Positions 1 through 8,677 of a stretch of 64,000 nucleotides of DNA are shown here, one piece after another. Within the stretch, counting starts at the first letter, position 1; every line of letters starts with the position of its first letter. Under the pieces are notes generated by a model, which saw only the letters and a list, made by a program, of their open reading frames with translations, had not been told where the DNA came from and ran no database searches. The position numbers and the translations under genes were made by a program. The DNA lies in the NCBI RefSeq assembly GCF_025421715.1, contig NZ_JAOEFC010000001.1, positions 1,240,001 through 1,304,000 on the forward strand, read 5' to 3'. The DNA is from Microbacterium festucae (lineage in GTDB: Bacteria; Actinomycetota; Actinomycetes; Actinomycetales; Microbacteriaceae).

Positions 1-759
1 GGCGGCTGGAAGCGCTCGGCCGTCGGGCCCGGCACCAAGGCCGGCGGCCCCAACTACCTGATCGGCCTGGGCACCTGGCGGCCAACCACGGGCGCCGCCC
101 CGTCGGCGACCCTGCACCTGCGCGGTCTCGACACCCGCATCACGTCGGTGATCGAGGCCGCCCAGCCGTCGCTGGACTACGAGGCCTTCGAGTGGCTGCG
201 CCGCGGCGCCCTCTCCGACGCGATCGCCTGGGACCGCGAGTTCGGCCGCGTGCGCGACGTGTCGCAGCTGAAGGTCGAGCGGAACCTGTTCCGCTACCGG
301 CCGGTGCCCGTCGCGATCCGCGCCACCGCCGACGCGGCGTGGAGCGCGGTGCTGCGGGTGGTCGTGGCCGGCGTCCGCGCGGGCGCGGCGATGACATTGA
401 GCACGCCCGTCGGCATCCCGGCATCCGTCCGTCACGCCCTCGCCGGGCTCGACGTGCCGGTCTACCTCGACGACGACGACCAGTGGATGCAGCGCCTCAC
501 CCGCCCCGCCGACCCGCTCGACCCCGCCGCCACCGGCCGCCCGGCGCGCGTGCGCCTCGTCGGCGGTGCCGATGCCGTCGCGCAGGTGCGCGCCCGCATC
601 GCCGCGGCGACCGGCGGCGACCCCGACCTCGCCGTCTACGCGAACGAGGTCACCACCGCGGGGCGCATCGAGCTGCTGCCCTTCCTGCACGAGCAGGCGG
701 TCACCATCACCGCGCACCGCTTCGGCAACCTCGACGACTGGTCGGCCGAGGTCATCTGA
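1..759 (+). CDS. putA: Bifunctional proline dehydrogenase / glutamate-semialdehyde dehydrogenase, C-terminal part (5' end outside window)
   Basis: Only the last 252 codons lie in the window; the gene enters in frame 1 and stops at 757-759. The first visible residues, GGWKRSAVGPGTKAGGPNYL, are the conserved end of the aldehyde dehydrogenase half of PutA, which oxidises glutamate semialdehyde to glutamate after proline has been oxidised at the membrane. About 230 further residues follow, as in the long actinobacterial PutA proteins; this tail has no motif I recognise. The ddaH-rocD pair 10 kb downstream also feeds glutamate semialdehyde, so the two loci are metabolically related. The assignment rests on the short conserved block and is firm for the family. 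The N-terminal proline dehydrogenase half is inferred. Confidence 0.85.
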   Translation, partial: GGWKRSAVGPGTKAGGPNYLIGLGTWRPTTGAAPSATLHLRGLDTRITSVIEAAQPSLDYEAFEWLRRGALSDAIAWDREFGRVRDVSQLKVERNLFRYRPVPVAIRATADAAWSAVLRVVVAGVRAGAAMTLSTPVGIPASVRHALAGLDVPVYLDDDDQWMQRLTRPADPLDPAATGRPARVRLVGGADAVAQVRARIAAATGGDPDLAVYANEVTTAGRIELLPFLHEQAVTITAHRFGNLDDWSAEVI

Positions 760-1494
760 CCCCGCGGCCCCGTGGTTCGGGGGCGGGGCTGCGGTCGAGG
801 GCTGGGCTTCGGGCCTCTGGGCTTCAGGAGGTCGAGGGCCCGCAGCCGAGCTCCAGGGGCCATTCGTTCGCGGCCGTCACCATCCGTCGGAGCGGTGGGG
901 CTGGTGGCCACGCGAGGAGCTGATGGGGCGGTGATCGCCCGGTCGGTCCGACGGATGGTCGGCGCGGCGTCCCGAGGCGGGTCGGCGCCCCGAGGTCGGC
1001 GCCCGACCGTCCCGCTCGGCCGGGCGTGGCGGGGACGGCGCGGGGACGGCGCGGCGGCTCACCATCCGTCGGAGCGGTGGGGCTGGTGGCCACTCGAGGG
1101 GCTGGTGGGGCGGTGAACGCCGGGTCGGTCCGACGGATGGTCGGCCTGGCGCCCCCGAGGCGGGTCGATGCCCCGAGCTCGGCGTTCGACCGTCCGGCTC
1201 GGCCGGGCGTGGCGGGGAGGGCGCGGCGGGTCACCATCCGTCGGAACGGTGGGGCTGGTGGGCACCCAAGGGGCTGATGGGGTGGTGATCGCCCGGTCGG
1301 TCCGACGGATGGTCGTCCCGGGGCCCGAGTGAGCCGTCGAGGCCGAGGCGGGCGTGCGTCCGTGCGCTGGAACGGGCCGGGGCGAGAGCGATGCGGTAGC
1401 CGGGGTGGCAGGCTGGGGATGACGGGTCTGATAGGTTTCCCCGACGAAGACGCCGCTGTGCAACGTTGTAGAGTGGGCGCACGAAGGGGAGAGC
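760..1494. repeat. Gene-free stretch with three tandem imperfect repeats, each carrying a 13-bp inverted repeat
   Basis: No convincing gene is present; open frames here are GC-rich chance frames in all directions. Three related units begin at 879, 1061 and 1233 (spacings 182 and 172 bp). Each starts with ACCATCCGTCGGA and, about 55 bp later, carries its exact reverse complement TCCGACGGATGGT (879-891/947-959, 1061-1073/1129-1141, 1233-1245/1301-1313). The first two units also share a segment rich in GGCCGGGCGTGGCGGGG. The arms could form stem-loops in DNA or RNA. The block lies between the end of putA and the LacI regulator. Confidence 0.85.
1459..1470 (+). promoter_or_regulatory. LacI-type operator upstream of the regulator gene
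   Basis: TGCAACGTTGTA, one mismatch from the perfect palindrome TACAACGTTGTA found in front of the ABC operon at 2587-2597. It lies 24 bp before the regulator start, so the regulator probably represses itself. Seen in the sequence; binding is inferred. Confidence 0.6.
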
Positions 1495-2508
1495 ATGGCT
1501 GCGACGCTGCACGACGTGGCCCGCCTGGCGGGCGTGTCGATCAAGACGGTGTCGAACGTCATCAACGACTACCCCCATATCCGGCCGGCAACGCGCGACA
1601 AGGTCGAGCAGGCGATCGCCGAGCTCGGCTACACGCCGAACCTCACCGCCCGCAATCTGCGCTCGGGACGCAGCGGTGTCATCACACTCGCTGTCCCCGA
1701 CTTGGGGCTCGCCTACTTCGCCGAGCTGGCGGCGGAGGTGATCGCTGCGGCCGAGGGAGTGGGACTCGTCGTGACGATCGAGCAGACCGGCGGCGATCGA
1801 AACCGCGAGCTCGACTTGCTGCGCAGCCCGCGCCGCCAGTCCACCGACGGTCTCATCTTCAGCCCGCTGGGTATGGGGCAGGAAGACGTCGACGCATTGC
1901 GGGTGCCGTACCCGCTCGTCGTCCTCGGTGAGCGCATCTTCGACGGCCCCGCCGACCACGTGACGATGCGCAACGTCGAAGCCGCGCGTGCGGCGACGGA
2001 GTTCCTGATCGCGCAGGGTCGGCGCCGCATCGCCGTGGTCGGCGCCCACCAGGGCGAGGTGATCGGTTCGGCCGGCCTGCGCCTGCGTGGTTACCGCGAG
2101 GCGCTCGAGGCGGCCGGTATCGAGTTCGACGAGCGGATCATCGGTTACACCACGCTGTGGCATCGTGCCAACGGTGCTCGGACCATGCGCGAGCTGCTCG
2201 ATCGCGGGGTGCCGTTTGATGCGGTCTTCGGCCTCAACGACACCCTGGCGCTGGGCGCGATGCGGATGCTGCAGGAAGCGGGAGTGCGCGTGCCCGACGA
2301 CGTGGCTGTCGTGGGGTTCGACGATCTCGACGAGGCGCAGTACTCGATCCCCTCGCTGACCACCGTCGATCCCGGGCGCGACTGGATCGCCCGGACTGCG
2401 GTCTCGACGCTCCAGGCTCGCATCGCGGGGAACGCTCCCGAGACGGTGGCTCAGCACCTCGCCGCCTACCGGATCGCCGCCCGCGAGTCGGCGCCGGTGG
2501 CATCCTGA
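1495..2508 (+). CDS. LacI-family transcriptional repressor of the adjacent sugar operon
   Basis: 337 residues, the usual LacI length. The N-terminal helix-turn-helix reads ATLHDVARLAGVSIKTVSNV (residues 3-22), followed by the hinge helix and a periplasmic-binding-protein-like sensor domain ending in the typical GFDDLDEAQYSIPSLTTV segment. The ATG at 1495 follows a purine-rich ribosome site (GAAGGGGAGAG). An operator palindrome sits just upstream, and two more copies lie in front of the binding-protein gene at 2677, so this protein very likely represses itself and the importer/glycosidase operon when the substrate is absent. The inducer is unknown; the linked GH51 enzyme suggests an arabinose-containing sugar. 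Confidence 0.9.
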   Translation: MAATLHDVARLAGVSIKTVSNVINDYPHIRPATRDKVEQAIAELGYTPNLTARNLRSGRSGVITLAVPDLGLAYFAELAAEVIAAAEGVGLVVTIEQTGGDRNRELDLLRSPRRQSTDGLIFSPLGMGQEDVDALRVPYPLVVLGERIFDGPADHVTMRNVEAARAATEFLIAQGRRRIAVVGAHQGEVIGSAGLRLRGYREALEAAGIEFDERIIGYTTLWHRANGARTMRELLDRGVPFDAVFGLNDTLALGAMRMLQEAGVRVPDDVAVVGFDDLDEAQYSIPSLTTVDPGRDWIARTAVSTLQARIAGNAPETVAQHLAAYRIAARESAPVAS

Positions 2509-2539
2509 CCAGCCGCCCTGGATAGCGCCCGGGGCCCTC

Positions 2540-2600
2540 TTGACATCGCCGCCCGTCATGCGGCATCATCTCTACAACGTTTACTTACAACGTTGTAAAA
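2540..2600 (+). promoter_or_regulatory. Promoter with two tandem LacI operators for the ABC/glycosidase operon
   Basis: A -35 box TTGACA (2540-2545) is followed 18 bp on by CATCAT (2564-2569, 4/6 match to TATAAT). Directly downstream are two operator copies: a near-palindrome at 2573-2583 (TACAACGTTTA) and a perfect 14-bp palindrome TTACAACGTTGTAA at 2585-2598, centres 13 bp apart. Their place over the expected transcription start fits repression by the LacI protein at 1495. Binding and start site are inferred. Confidence 0.65.
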
Positions 2601-2676
2601 TAGCTCGACGGAGAGCGAACTCCGTGGAGCACCCATCGCCAACTGGTCGCACCACCCACGAGAGAAAGCACAGCCA

Positions 2677-3951
2677 ATGAAGTCGAAGATCCTGGCCGGG
2701 GTCGGCATCGCCGCCGTCGCCGCCATTGCTCTCACCGGATGCTCGTCCTCCGACTCCGCGGACTCCGCCGGCCCCACCACAGTGACCGTCTGGCACGGCT
2801 TCACCGAGGCAGACGGTGACGTCGTGAAGACGATCGCGGACGAGTTCAACGCATCGCAGTCCGACTACAAGGTCGAGATCGAGGTGAACCCGTGGAACGT
2901 CATCAGCGACAAGCTGCTGCCCGCGCTGAAGGCCGGAAACGGTCCTGACCTCGTCACGCAGGAGGTGGTGGCCGCAACCGGCTACATCCGTCAGGGCGCG
3001 TTCGTCTCACTGCAGGACTTCTACGACAACCCCGACAACCAGACCGACACCTACGACCAGCACGTCGTCGACTACACGCAGGTCGACGGAGAGTACTACG
3101 GCGTCCCGATGGGATACGCACCGTACTCGATCTGGTACAACAAGCAGATGTGGGCCGACGCCGGCGTGACCGAGTGCCCTACGACGTGGGATGACATGCT
3201 CGCCCTGGCGGAGAAGCTCACGGTCAAGGGCTCGGGCGGCGGCACTCCCGACGTGTACGGCCTCTCGATCAGTGACAAGCAGATCGCCATGCTGCCGGCG
3301 TTCCTCGAAGCCGGTGGCGGAGATGTCTACGACGCCGACAAGGGCGTCGTGCTCGACACCCCCGAGAACGTGAAGACCCTCGAGTGGCTGCGTTCGGCCT
3401 ACGCGAAGGGTGCCATGCCCACCAACATCGGGCTCGCCGATGCGGTCGCACTGTTCACGGGCAAGAAGGCCGCCATGACCTGGATCGGTCCCTGGATCGT
3501 CTCGGGTGCGGAGGCCGCCGGCGTCGAGCTGGGCGTGTGCAACGCCCCGGCAGGGTCGGAGCGTGTTGCGACGCCTGCGGCGGCGAACTACTGGTGGCTC
3601 ACGTCCCAGGGCGCGGACGACGAGAAGACCAAAGCCGGCTCGGAGGCCTTCCTCGCGTACTTCAACTCGCACGACTCGCAGGTCACCTGGGCGGTGGATG
3701 CGAACTACCCGCCCAACCGCAACGACGTGACCGCGGAGGAGATGGCCGGCAACCCGGTCATCGCCACGCTGACGCCGTTCGTGAAGGATGCCTACATCCG
3801 ACTGCCCGGGCTGCCCGGCGGTGCGACCGACGTCGAGGCCGAGCTCGACACCCTCTCGGTGAACATCAGCCAGAACACGGGTGGAGACGTCTCCTCGCTG
3901 GTGAAGGACACGAGCGACAAGCTCGAGGGCATCATCTCCGAGTTCGAGTGA
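2677..3951 (+). CDS. ABC transporter sugar-binding lipoprotein
   Basis: 424 residues with a lipoprotein signal: basic start MKSK, hydrophobic core, then the lipobox LTGC (Cys22), so the mature protein is anchored outside the membrane by a lipidated cysteine. The rest matches family-1 extracellular solute-binding proteins of carbohydrate importers (TVTVWHGFTEADGD near the start of the mature part; WIGPWIVSGAEAAGVELGV later). It should capture an oligosaccharide and deliver it to the two permeases downstream. No ATPase gene lies in the operon, so a shared MsmK/MsiK-type ATPase encoded elsewhere is expected; that is a known arrangement in actinobacteria. The leader AGAAAGCACAGCC before the ATG also occurs before the GH51 gene at 7117. 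Confidence 0.92.
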   Translation: MKSKILAGVGIAAVAAIALTGCSSSDSADSAGPTTVTVWHGFTEADGDVVKTIADEFNASQSDYKVEIEVNPWNVISDKLLPALKAGNGPDLVTQEVVAATGYIRQGAFVSLQDFYDNPDNQTDTYDQHVVDYTQVDGEYYGVPMGYAPYSIWYNKQMWADAGVTECPTTWDDMLALAEKLTVKGSGGGTPDVYGLSISDKQIAMLPAFLEAGGGDVYDADKGVVLDTPENVKTLEWLRSAYAKGAMPTNIGLADAVALFTGKKAAMTWIGPWIVSGAEAAGVELGVCNAPAGSERVATPAAANYWWLTSQGADDEKTKAGSEAFLAYFNSHDSQVTWAVDANYPPNRNDVTAEEMAGNPVIATLTPFVKDAYIRLPGLPGGATDVEAELDTLSVNISQNTGGDVSSLVKDTSDKLEGIISEFE

Positions 3952-3956
3952 CCGAC

Positions 3957-3986
3957 GCATGGGCCGGGCTCATGCCCGGCCCATGC
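3957..3986 (+). terminator. Perfect 13-bp hairpin between binding-protein and permease genes
   Basis: GCATGGGCCGGGC (3957-3969), loop TCAT, then GCCCGGCCCATGC (3974-3986). It starts 5 bp after the binding-protein stop codon and no T-run follows. Such intra-operon hairpins are known to protect the upstream message or terminate part of the transcripts, giving more binding protein than permease. A hairpin of the same geometry follows the binding-protein gene of the second importer (31900-31931). Confidence 0.75.
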
Positions 3987-4008
3987 CTCTGAACGGAAGC
4001 CATTCCTC

Positions 4009-4959
4009 ATGACGACAACAGCTCCTGGTCGCCCCTACCGACCGCCGGCACCGATCGGCGGGCGACGCCGGCAGCTCCGCCGTGCCGATTCCGTGCGAGC
4101 GGCAAAAGGGTACGCGTTCCTCGCGCCGGCCCTGATCATCATCATCGGCTTCGTGTTCGTCCCCGCGGTCTATGCGCTCGTCACGTCGTTCACCGACGCC
4201 TCGGGATTCGGTGACCCCGACTGGGTCGGACTGGAGAACTACGCCGCCGCTCTGGCATCCCCGACGGTGCAGCGTGCCTTCATCAACACGTTGCTCTACG
4301 CGGTCATGTACACCCCGGCCGTCATCGCGCTGGGGCTCGGCGCGGCGCTGCTGCTGAACCGCAACGACCTCCCGCTGAAGGGCTTCTTCCGCACCGCGAT
4401 CTTCCTGCCCTTCGTCATCTCCATGGCCGTCGCCTCGATCGCCTGGGGCTTTCTGCTCAACCCCAACCTGGGGCTGGTCACCTATTGGCTCAGTTCCATC
4501 GGCATCCAGATCGGCGACCTGTTCGGAACCGAGGCGACGGCGCTGCCGGCGGTCACGGCCATCGCGGTGTGGAAGAACTTCGGCTACTTCATGGTGATCT
4601 TCCTCGCCGGTCTGCAGGGAGTGCCGCGGCACCTGTACGAGGCAGCGCGACTGGACGGCGCGGGGCGCTGGCGCACGTTCCGTGCGGTGACCCTGCCCGG
4701 CCTCGGGAGCACGATGACCTTCGTCGTCATCTTCGCGGTCATCGGCGCGTTCCAGGCGTTCGATCAGATCTACATCATGACCCAGGGCGGACCCAACCAC
4801 GCGACCGAGACGCTCGTCTACCGCATCTACACGGACGGGTTCCGCGACTTCAAGCTCGGGTTCGCGTCGGCGCTGTCGTACCTGCTCCTCATCATCACGC
4901 TGGTGCTGGGACTGATCCAGCTGCGGCTGAACGCCCGCGCCGAGAAGGACTTCGAATGA
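4009..4959 (+). CDS. ABC sugar transporter permease (MalF type)
   Basis: 316 residues with a basic, proline-rich N-terminus and about six membrane spans; the first spans roughly residues 36-60. The cytoplasmic EAA loop reads EAARLDGAGRWRTFRAVTLP, the contact site for the ATPase subunit. It is the first of two permeases and overlaps the next gene by 4 bp (ATGA), so the two are translationally coupled. Together with the lipoprotein at 2677 it forms a carbohydrate importer of the CUT1 class. The substrate is not shown by the sequence; the neighbouring GH51 and GH1 enzymes suggest arabinose- or glucoside-containing oligosaccharides. Confidence 0.92.
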   Translation: MTTTAPGRPYRPPAPIGGRRRQLRRADSVRAAKGYAFLAPALIIIIGFVFVPAVYALVTSFTDASGFGDPDWVGLENYAAALASPTVQRAFINTLLYAVMYTPAVIALGLGAALLLNRNDLPLKGFFRTAIFLPFVISMAVASIAWGFLLNPNLGLVTYWLSSIGIQIGDLFGTEATALPAVTAIAVWKNFGYFMVIFLAGLQGVPRHLYEAARLDGAGRWRTFRAVTLPGLGSTMTFVVIFAVIGAFQAFDQIYIMTQGGPNHATETLVYRIYTDGFRDFKLGFASALSYLLLIITLVLGLIQLRLNARAEKDFE

Positions 4960-5819
4960 CCACGGCCACCCGCCGCGCGGGCTCGCCCTCGCGCGCCCCC
5001 CTCGGAGAACGCGTCCTCGTCTTCGCCGGTCTCATCGCGCTGACCATCATCACGGCCTTCCCCGTCGTCGTCGTCGCGATCTCGGCGTTCTCGCCGCCCT
5101 CCGAGGTGAACCAGTGGCCACCGCGCCTGTTCCCCTCGCGGCTGACCCTGGAGAACTTCGACGTGCTGCTCGGACGGCTTCCTGTCGCGCTGCAGTCGTG
5201 GAACTCACTGGCGTTCGCCGGAGCCGTGACGCTGTTCTCGCTCGCCCTCAACACGCTGGCGGCCTACGCGCTCGCGCGGATGGAGTTCCGGGGTCGGACC
5301 GTGGTGTTCACCGTGCTCGTGGTGACGCTGATGGTGCCCTTCCAGGCGCTGCTGCTCCCCGTGTACCAGATCACCTCTTCGCTCGGATGGGTGAACACGT
5401 TCGCCGGGCTCGTCATCCCCCGAGCCGCCGACGTGGCCGGCATCTTCCTGCTGCGCCAGTTCATGGTCACGCTGCCCCGTGACCTCGACTCGGCCGCCCG
5501 CATCGACGGTGCGGGCGAGTTCCGCATCTTCTGGTCGATCATCCTGCCCAACACGGTTCCCGCGCTGCTGACGATGGCGCTGTTCAACTTCGTCAACAAC
5601 TGGAACGACCTGCTGTGGCCGCTCATCATGACCAACGACTCGCAGGTGCGTCCGCTGACGGCGGGGCTCGCGCTGCTCACCGGCTCGGCGACGGCGTCGG
5701 TACCGCCGAGCGTCGTGATGGCCGGAGCGCTCATCGCGGTGCTCCCGTTGGTGATCCTCTATCTCGTCGTACAGCGACGATTCGTCGAAGGCGTCGCCCT
5801 CACCGGGCTGAAGGGTTAG
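4956..5819 (+). CDS. ABC sugar transporter permease (MalG type)
   Basis: 287 residues from the ATG at 4956, which overlaps the stop of the upstream permease. The same frame is open much further upstream, but that part is antisense-like shadow of the MalF-type gene. About six membrane spans are visible. The EAA loop appears as SAARIDGAGEFRIFWSIILP, and the C-terminus VVQRRFVEGVALTGLKG is the conserved end of MalG-type subunits. It pairs with the 4009 gene product to form the membrane channel. The GH1-type gene begins 7 bp after its stop, so the operon continues. Confidence 0.92.
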   Translation: MTTATRRAGSPSRAPLGERVLVFAGLIALTIITAFPVVVVAISAFSPPSEVNQWPPRLFPSRLTLENFDVLLGRLPVALQSWNSLAFAGAVTLFSLALNTLAAYALARMEFRGRTVVFTVLVVTLMVPFQALLLPVYQITSSLGWVNTFAGLVIPRAADVAGIFLLRQFMVTLPRDLDSAARIDGAGEFRIFWSIILPNTVPALLTMALFNFVNNWNDLLWPLIMTNDSQVRPLTAGLALLTGSATASVPPSVVMAGALIAVLPLVILYLVVQRRFVEGVALTGLKG

Positions 5820-5826
5820 GACTGCA

Positions 5827-7089
5827 GTGAACTGGTATGAGGATGGACGGCTGCACTTCGGGGTGGGTGTCGAAGACACATTCGTCCCGCAGAGCGGGCC
5901 CGGCGAGCGAGCGCTCGACGAGTACGAACTCACCGAGCACTACGAACGGGTCGAGTCGGACCTGGCTCTGGCAGCGGAGGCGGAAGCGGAGTTCGTGCGC
6001 TGGGGCATCCCCTGGCACCGGGTCAACCCCGAGCGCGGCGCGTGGGACTGGGCGTGGGTCGACAGGGCGATGGACCGGTTCCAGGAGCTGCAGCTGCGTC
6101 CGATCGTGGATCTGCTGCACTACGGCACGCCGCTGTGGGTCGACCGCGAGTTCGCGCATCCCGACTTCGCCGACTACTTCTCGGAGTTCGCGGTGCGCAC
6201 GGCGGAGCGGTACGCGCATGTCGCCACCGACTACACGCCCGTCAACGAACCGATGATCCACGCGCGGTTCTCCGGCGACATCGGCTACTGGCCGCCCAAG
6301 CTCACGGGTGAAGCGGGATACAACACGATCGCCGTCGCGCTCGCCGAGGGCTTCGTCCGGGCGCAGACCGGCATCGCCGAGGTGCTCGGAGACCGCGCGA
6401 CCTTCGTGCACGTGGATGCGACCGCGAGATTCGCAGGCGACGTCGACGGGGCCCACACGGGACTCATCGCCTTGCAGCGCGGGCAGTCCTTCCTGGTCGA
6501 AGACCTCGTGACCGGCGCGGTCGACGACGACCACCCGATGGTGCCGAGCCTGCGCGCCGCGGGGTTCTCCGCGGCTCGCATCGACTGGTTCCGCGAGCAC
6601 GCCGTGCGCCCCGATGTGATGGGCGTGAACTACTACCCCCGCCACTCCACCCAGCTCATGGAAGAGGGCATCACGCACGCGGGCGGCTTCATCGACCCCT
6701 GGCCGACGCAGGACGACGGGGTGAGCGGACTCGCCGAGCTGCTGCGTGCGTACGCCGACCGTTATGACGCTCCGGTGATGCTGAGCGAGACGTGCGTCAC
6801 GGACACCCCCGATGTGCGCGTGCGCTGGCTGGACGACTCGGTCGCCTGCGTGCGGGAGCTTCGCGCGCAGGGCGTCGACATCGTCGGCTACACCTGGTGG
6901 CCGCTCTTCGACATGTACGAGTGGACCTACCGCCACGCGACCACGCCCCGCGAGGACTCGCTGTTGTCGATGGGGCTGTGGGATCTCGTCGAGACGCCCT
7001 CCGGTCTCGACCGGCGACGCAACATCGTCGCCGACCGTTTCCACGCACAAGCCACCCACCCCGCGAACCTCGTCCGCCCCGCGCGCTGA
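5827..7089 (+). CDS. GH1-like beta-glycosidase, cytoplasmic
   Basis: 420 residues from a GTG start, 7 bp after the permease gene; the alternative ATG a few bases inside lies in another frame. Family 1 features include the segment DYTPVNEPMIHARFSG with the acid/base Glu141 in the NEP motif, and a C-terminal Glu321 in MLSETC where classic GH1 enzymes have the ITENG nucleophile. The substitution around the nucleophile and a length slightly below the usual 440-480 suggest a divergent subgroup. There is no signal peptide, so it should act on sugars brought in by the importer. The exact substrate (beta-glucoside, galactoside or other) cannot be read from the sequence. Confidence 0.8.
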   Translation: MNWYEDGRLHFGVGVEDTFVPQSGPGERALDEYELTEHYERVESDLALAAEAEAEFVRWGIPWHRVNPERGAWDWAWVDRAMDRFQELQLRPIVDLLHYGTPLWVDREFAHPDFADYFSEFAVRTAERYAHVATDYTPVNEPMIHARFSGDIGYWPPKLTGEAGYNTIAVALAEGFVRAQTGIAEVLGDRATFVHVDATARFAGDVDGAHTGLIALQRGQSFLVEDLVTGAVDDDHPMVPSLRAAGFSAARIDWFREHAVRPDVMGVNYYPRHSTQLMEEGITHAGGFIDPWPTQDDGVSGLAELLRAYADRYDAPVMLSETCVTDTPDVRVRWLDDSVACVRELRAQGVDIVGYTWWPLFDMYEWTYRHATTPREDSLLSMGLWDLVETPSGLDRRRNIVADRFHAQATHPANLVRPAR

Positions 7090-7116
7090 CCTCCCCCTCG
7101 AACAGAAAGCACAGCC

Positions 7117-8628
7117 ATGCCCCGCGCACGCCTCACCATCGACCCGCACTTCACGATCGGGCCGATCCGCCGCAAGCTCTTCGGTGGCTTCGTCGAGCAC
7201 CTCGGCCGCCACGTCTACGACGGCATCTTCGAGCCCGGCCATGAGACGGCGGATGCCGACGGCTTCCGCACCGACGTGATCGACCTGGTCAAAGAGCTCG
7301 GGGTCGACACGATCCGCTACCCCGGCGGCAACTTCGTGTCGGGCTTCCGGTGGGAGGACTCGGTCGGCCCCGTCGAGGAGCGGCCGCGCCGACTCGACCT
7401 GGCCTGGCACTCGACCGAGACCAACGAGGTCGGCCTGCACGAGTTCTCGTCGTGGCTGGAGAAGGTCGGCAGCGACCTGATGATGGCGGTGAACCTCGGC
7501 ACGCGCGGCACCCTGGAGGCCATCGACCTGCTCGAATACTCCAACATCCGCGGGGGCACGGCGCTCAGCGAGCGCCGCATCGCCAACGGCCGCACCGCGC
7601 CGTTCGATGTGCGCATGTGGTGCCTGGGCAACGAGATGGACGGCCCGTGGCAGCTCGGGCACCGCTCCGCCGACGACTACGGCAAGATCGCCGCGCAGAC
7701 CGCCAAGGGCATGCGCCAGCTCGACCCCGACATCCAGCTGGTGGTGTGCGGATCCTCCAGCGCCCACATGCCGACCTTCGGCGAGTGGGAGCGGGTCGTG
7801 CTCACCCATACCTACGACGACGTCGACCTCATCTCGTGCCACGCCTACTACGAGGAGCGCGGCGGCGACCTCGACAGCTTCCTCGCCTCCGCCGTCGACA
7901 TGGACGGCTTCATCGAGACGGTCGTGGCCACCGCCGACCACGTCGGCTCGGTGCGCGGCTCGAAGAAGCGGATCGACATCTCGTTCGACGAGTGGAACGT
8001 CTGGTACATCGAGCGCTTCCACGGCGTCGACAAGATCGAGGGCATCGACAACTGGCCGGTCGCGCCGCGCCTGCTCGAAGACGTCTACTCGGTGGCGGAT
8101 GCCGTGGTGTTCGGCAACCTGATGATCTCGCTGCTCAAGCACGCCGACCGCGTGGCATCCGCGTCGCTGGCGCAGCTGGTGAACGTGATCGCGCCGATCA
8201 TGACCGAGCCGGGCGGCCCGGCCTGGCGGCAGACGACGTTCTTCCCGTTCTCGATCACCTCGCGCCTCGCGCAGGGTGAGGCGCTGCAGCTCAAGCTCGA
8301 CTCGCCCACCTACGAGACGGCCGCCTACGGCGAGGTGCCGCTGGTCGACGCCGTCGCCACCCACGACGCCGACACCGGCCGCAGTGCGGTGTTCCTCGTG
8401 AACCGCTCGACGAGCGAGCCGGTCACCGTGAGCGTCGACATCTCGGCGCTCGGCGACGTCGCGCTCGTGGAGTCGCACACCCTCAGCGACGACGACGTGT
8501 ACGCGAAGAACACGCTGGAGGACCGCGAGCGGGTGGCGCCCCGGCCCAACGACAGCGCCGCCGTCGCGGGCGGCGTGCTGACCATCACCCTGCCGCCGGT
8601 GTCGTGGACGGCGCTCGCCCTGGCATGA
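7117..8628 (+). CDS. abfA: Alpha-L-arabinofuranosidase, family GH51
   Basis: 503 residues, the family's usual size. The N-terminal part reads GPIRRKLFGGFVEHLGRHVY and IRYPGGNFVSGFRWEDSVGP, hallmarks of GH51. The acid/base Glu173 lies in WCLGNEMDG and the nucleophile Glu292 in SFDEWNVWY; a C-terminal beta-sandwich follows the catalytic barrel. No signal peptide is present, so it should release arabinose from imported arabino-oligosaccharides inside the cell. It is the last gene of the operon that begins at 2677, separated from GH1 by 27 bp with its own ribosome site, and is followed by a strong hairpin at 8642. Confidence 0.93.
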   Translation: MPRARLTIDPHFTIGPIRRKLFGGFVEHLGRHVYDGIFEPGHETADADGFRTDVIDLVKELGVDTIRYPGGNFVSGFRWEDSVGPVEERPRRLDLAWHSTETNEVGLHEFSSWLEKVGSDLMMAVNLGTRGTLEAIDLLEYSNIRGGTALSERRIANGRTAPFDVRMWCLGNEMDGPWQLGHRSADDYGKIAAQTAKGMRQLDPDIQLVVCGSSSAHMPTFGEWERVVLTHTYDDVDLISCHAYYEERGGDLDSFLASAVDMDGFIETVVATADHVGSVRGSKKRIDISFDEWNVWYIERFHGVDKIEGIDNWPVAPRLLEDVYSVADAVVFGNLMISLLKHADRVASASLAQLVNVIAPIMTEPGGPAWRQTTFFPFSITSRLAQGEALQLKLDSPTYETAAYGEVPLVDAVATHDADTGRSAVFLVNRSTSEPVTVSVDISALGDVALVESHTLSDDDVYAKNTLEDRERVAPRPNDSAAVAGGVLTITLPPVSWTALALA

Positions 8629-8641
8629 GCGGGGAAGACCC

Positions 8642-8669
8642 GACAGCGCCGGCCCCGGCCGGCGCTGTC
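8642..8669 (+). terminator. Hairpin ending the GH51 operon
   Basis: GACAGCGCCGGCC, two bases, then GGCCGGCGCTGTC: a perfect 13-bp inverted repeat 13 bp after the GH51 stop. No clear T-run follows. The alditol-oxidase-like gene starts only 9 bp downstream, so either it has its own promoter inside this short gap or read-through occurs. Confidence 0.65.
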
Positions 8670-8677
8670 GTGGTGAG

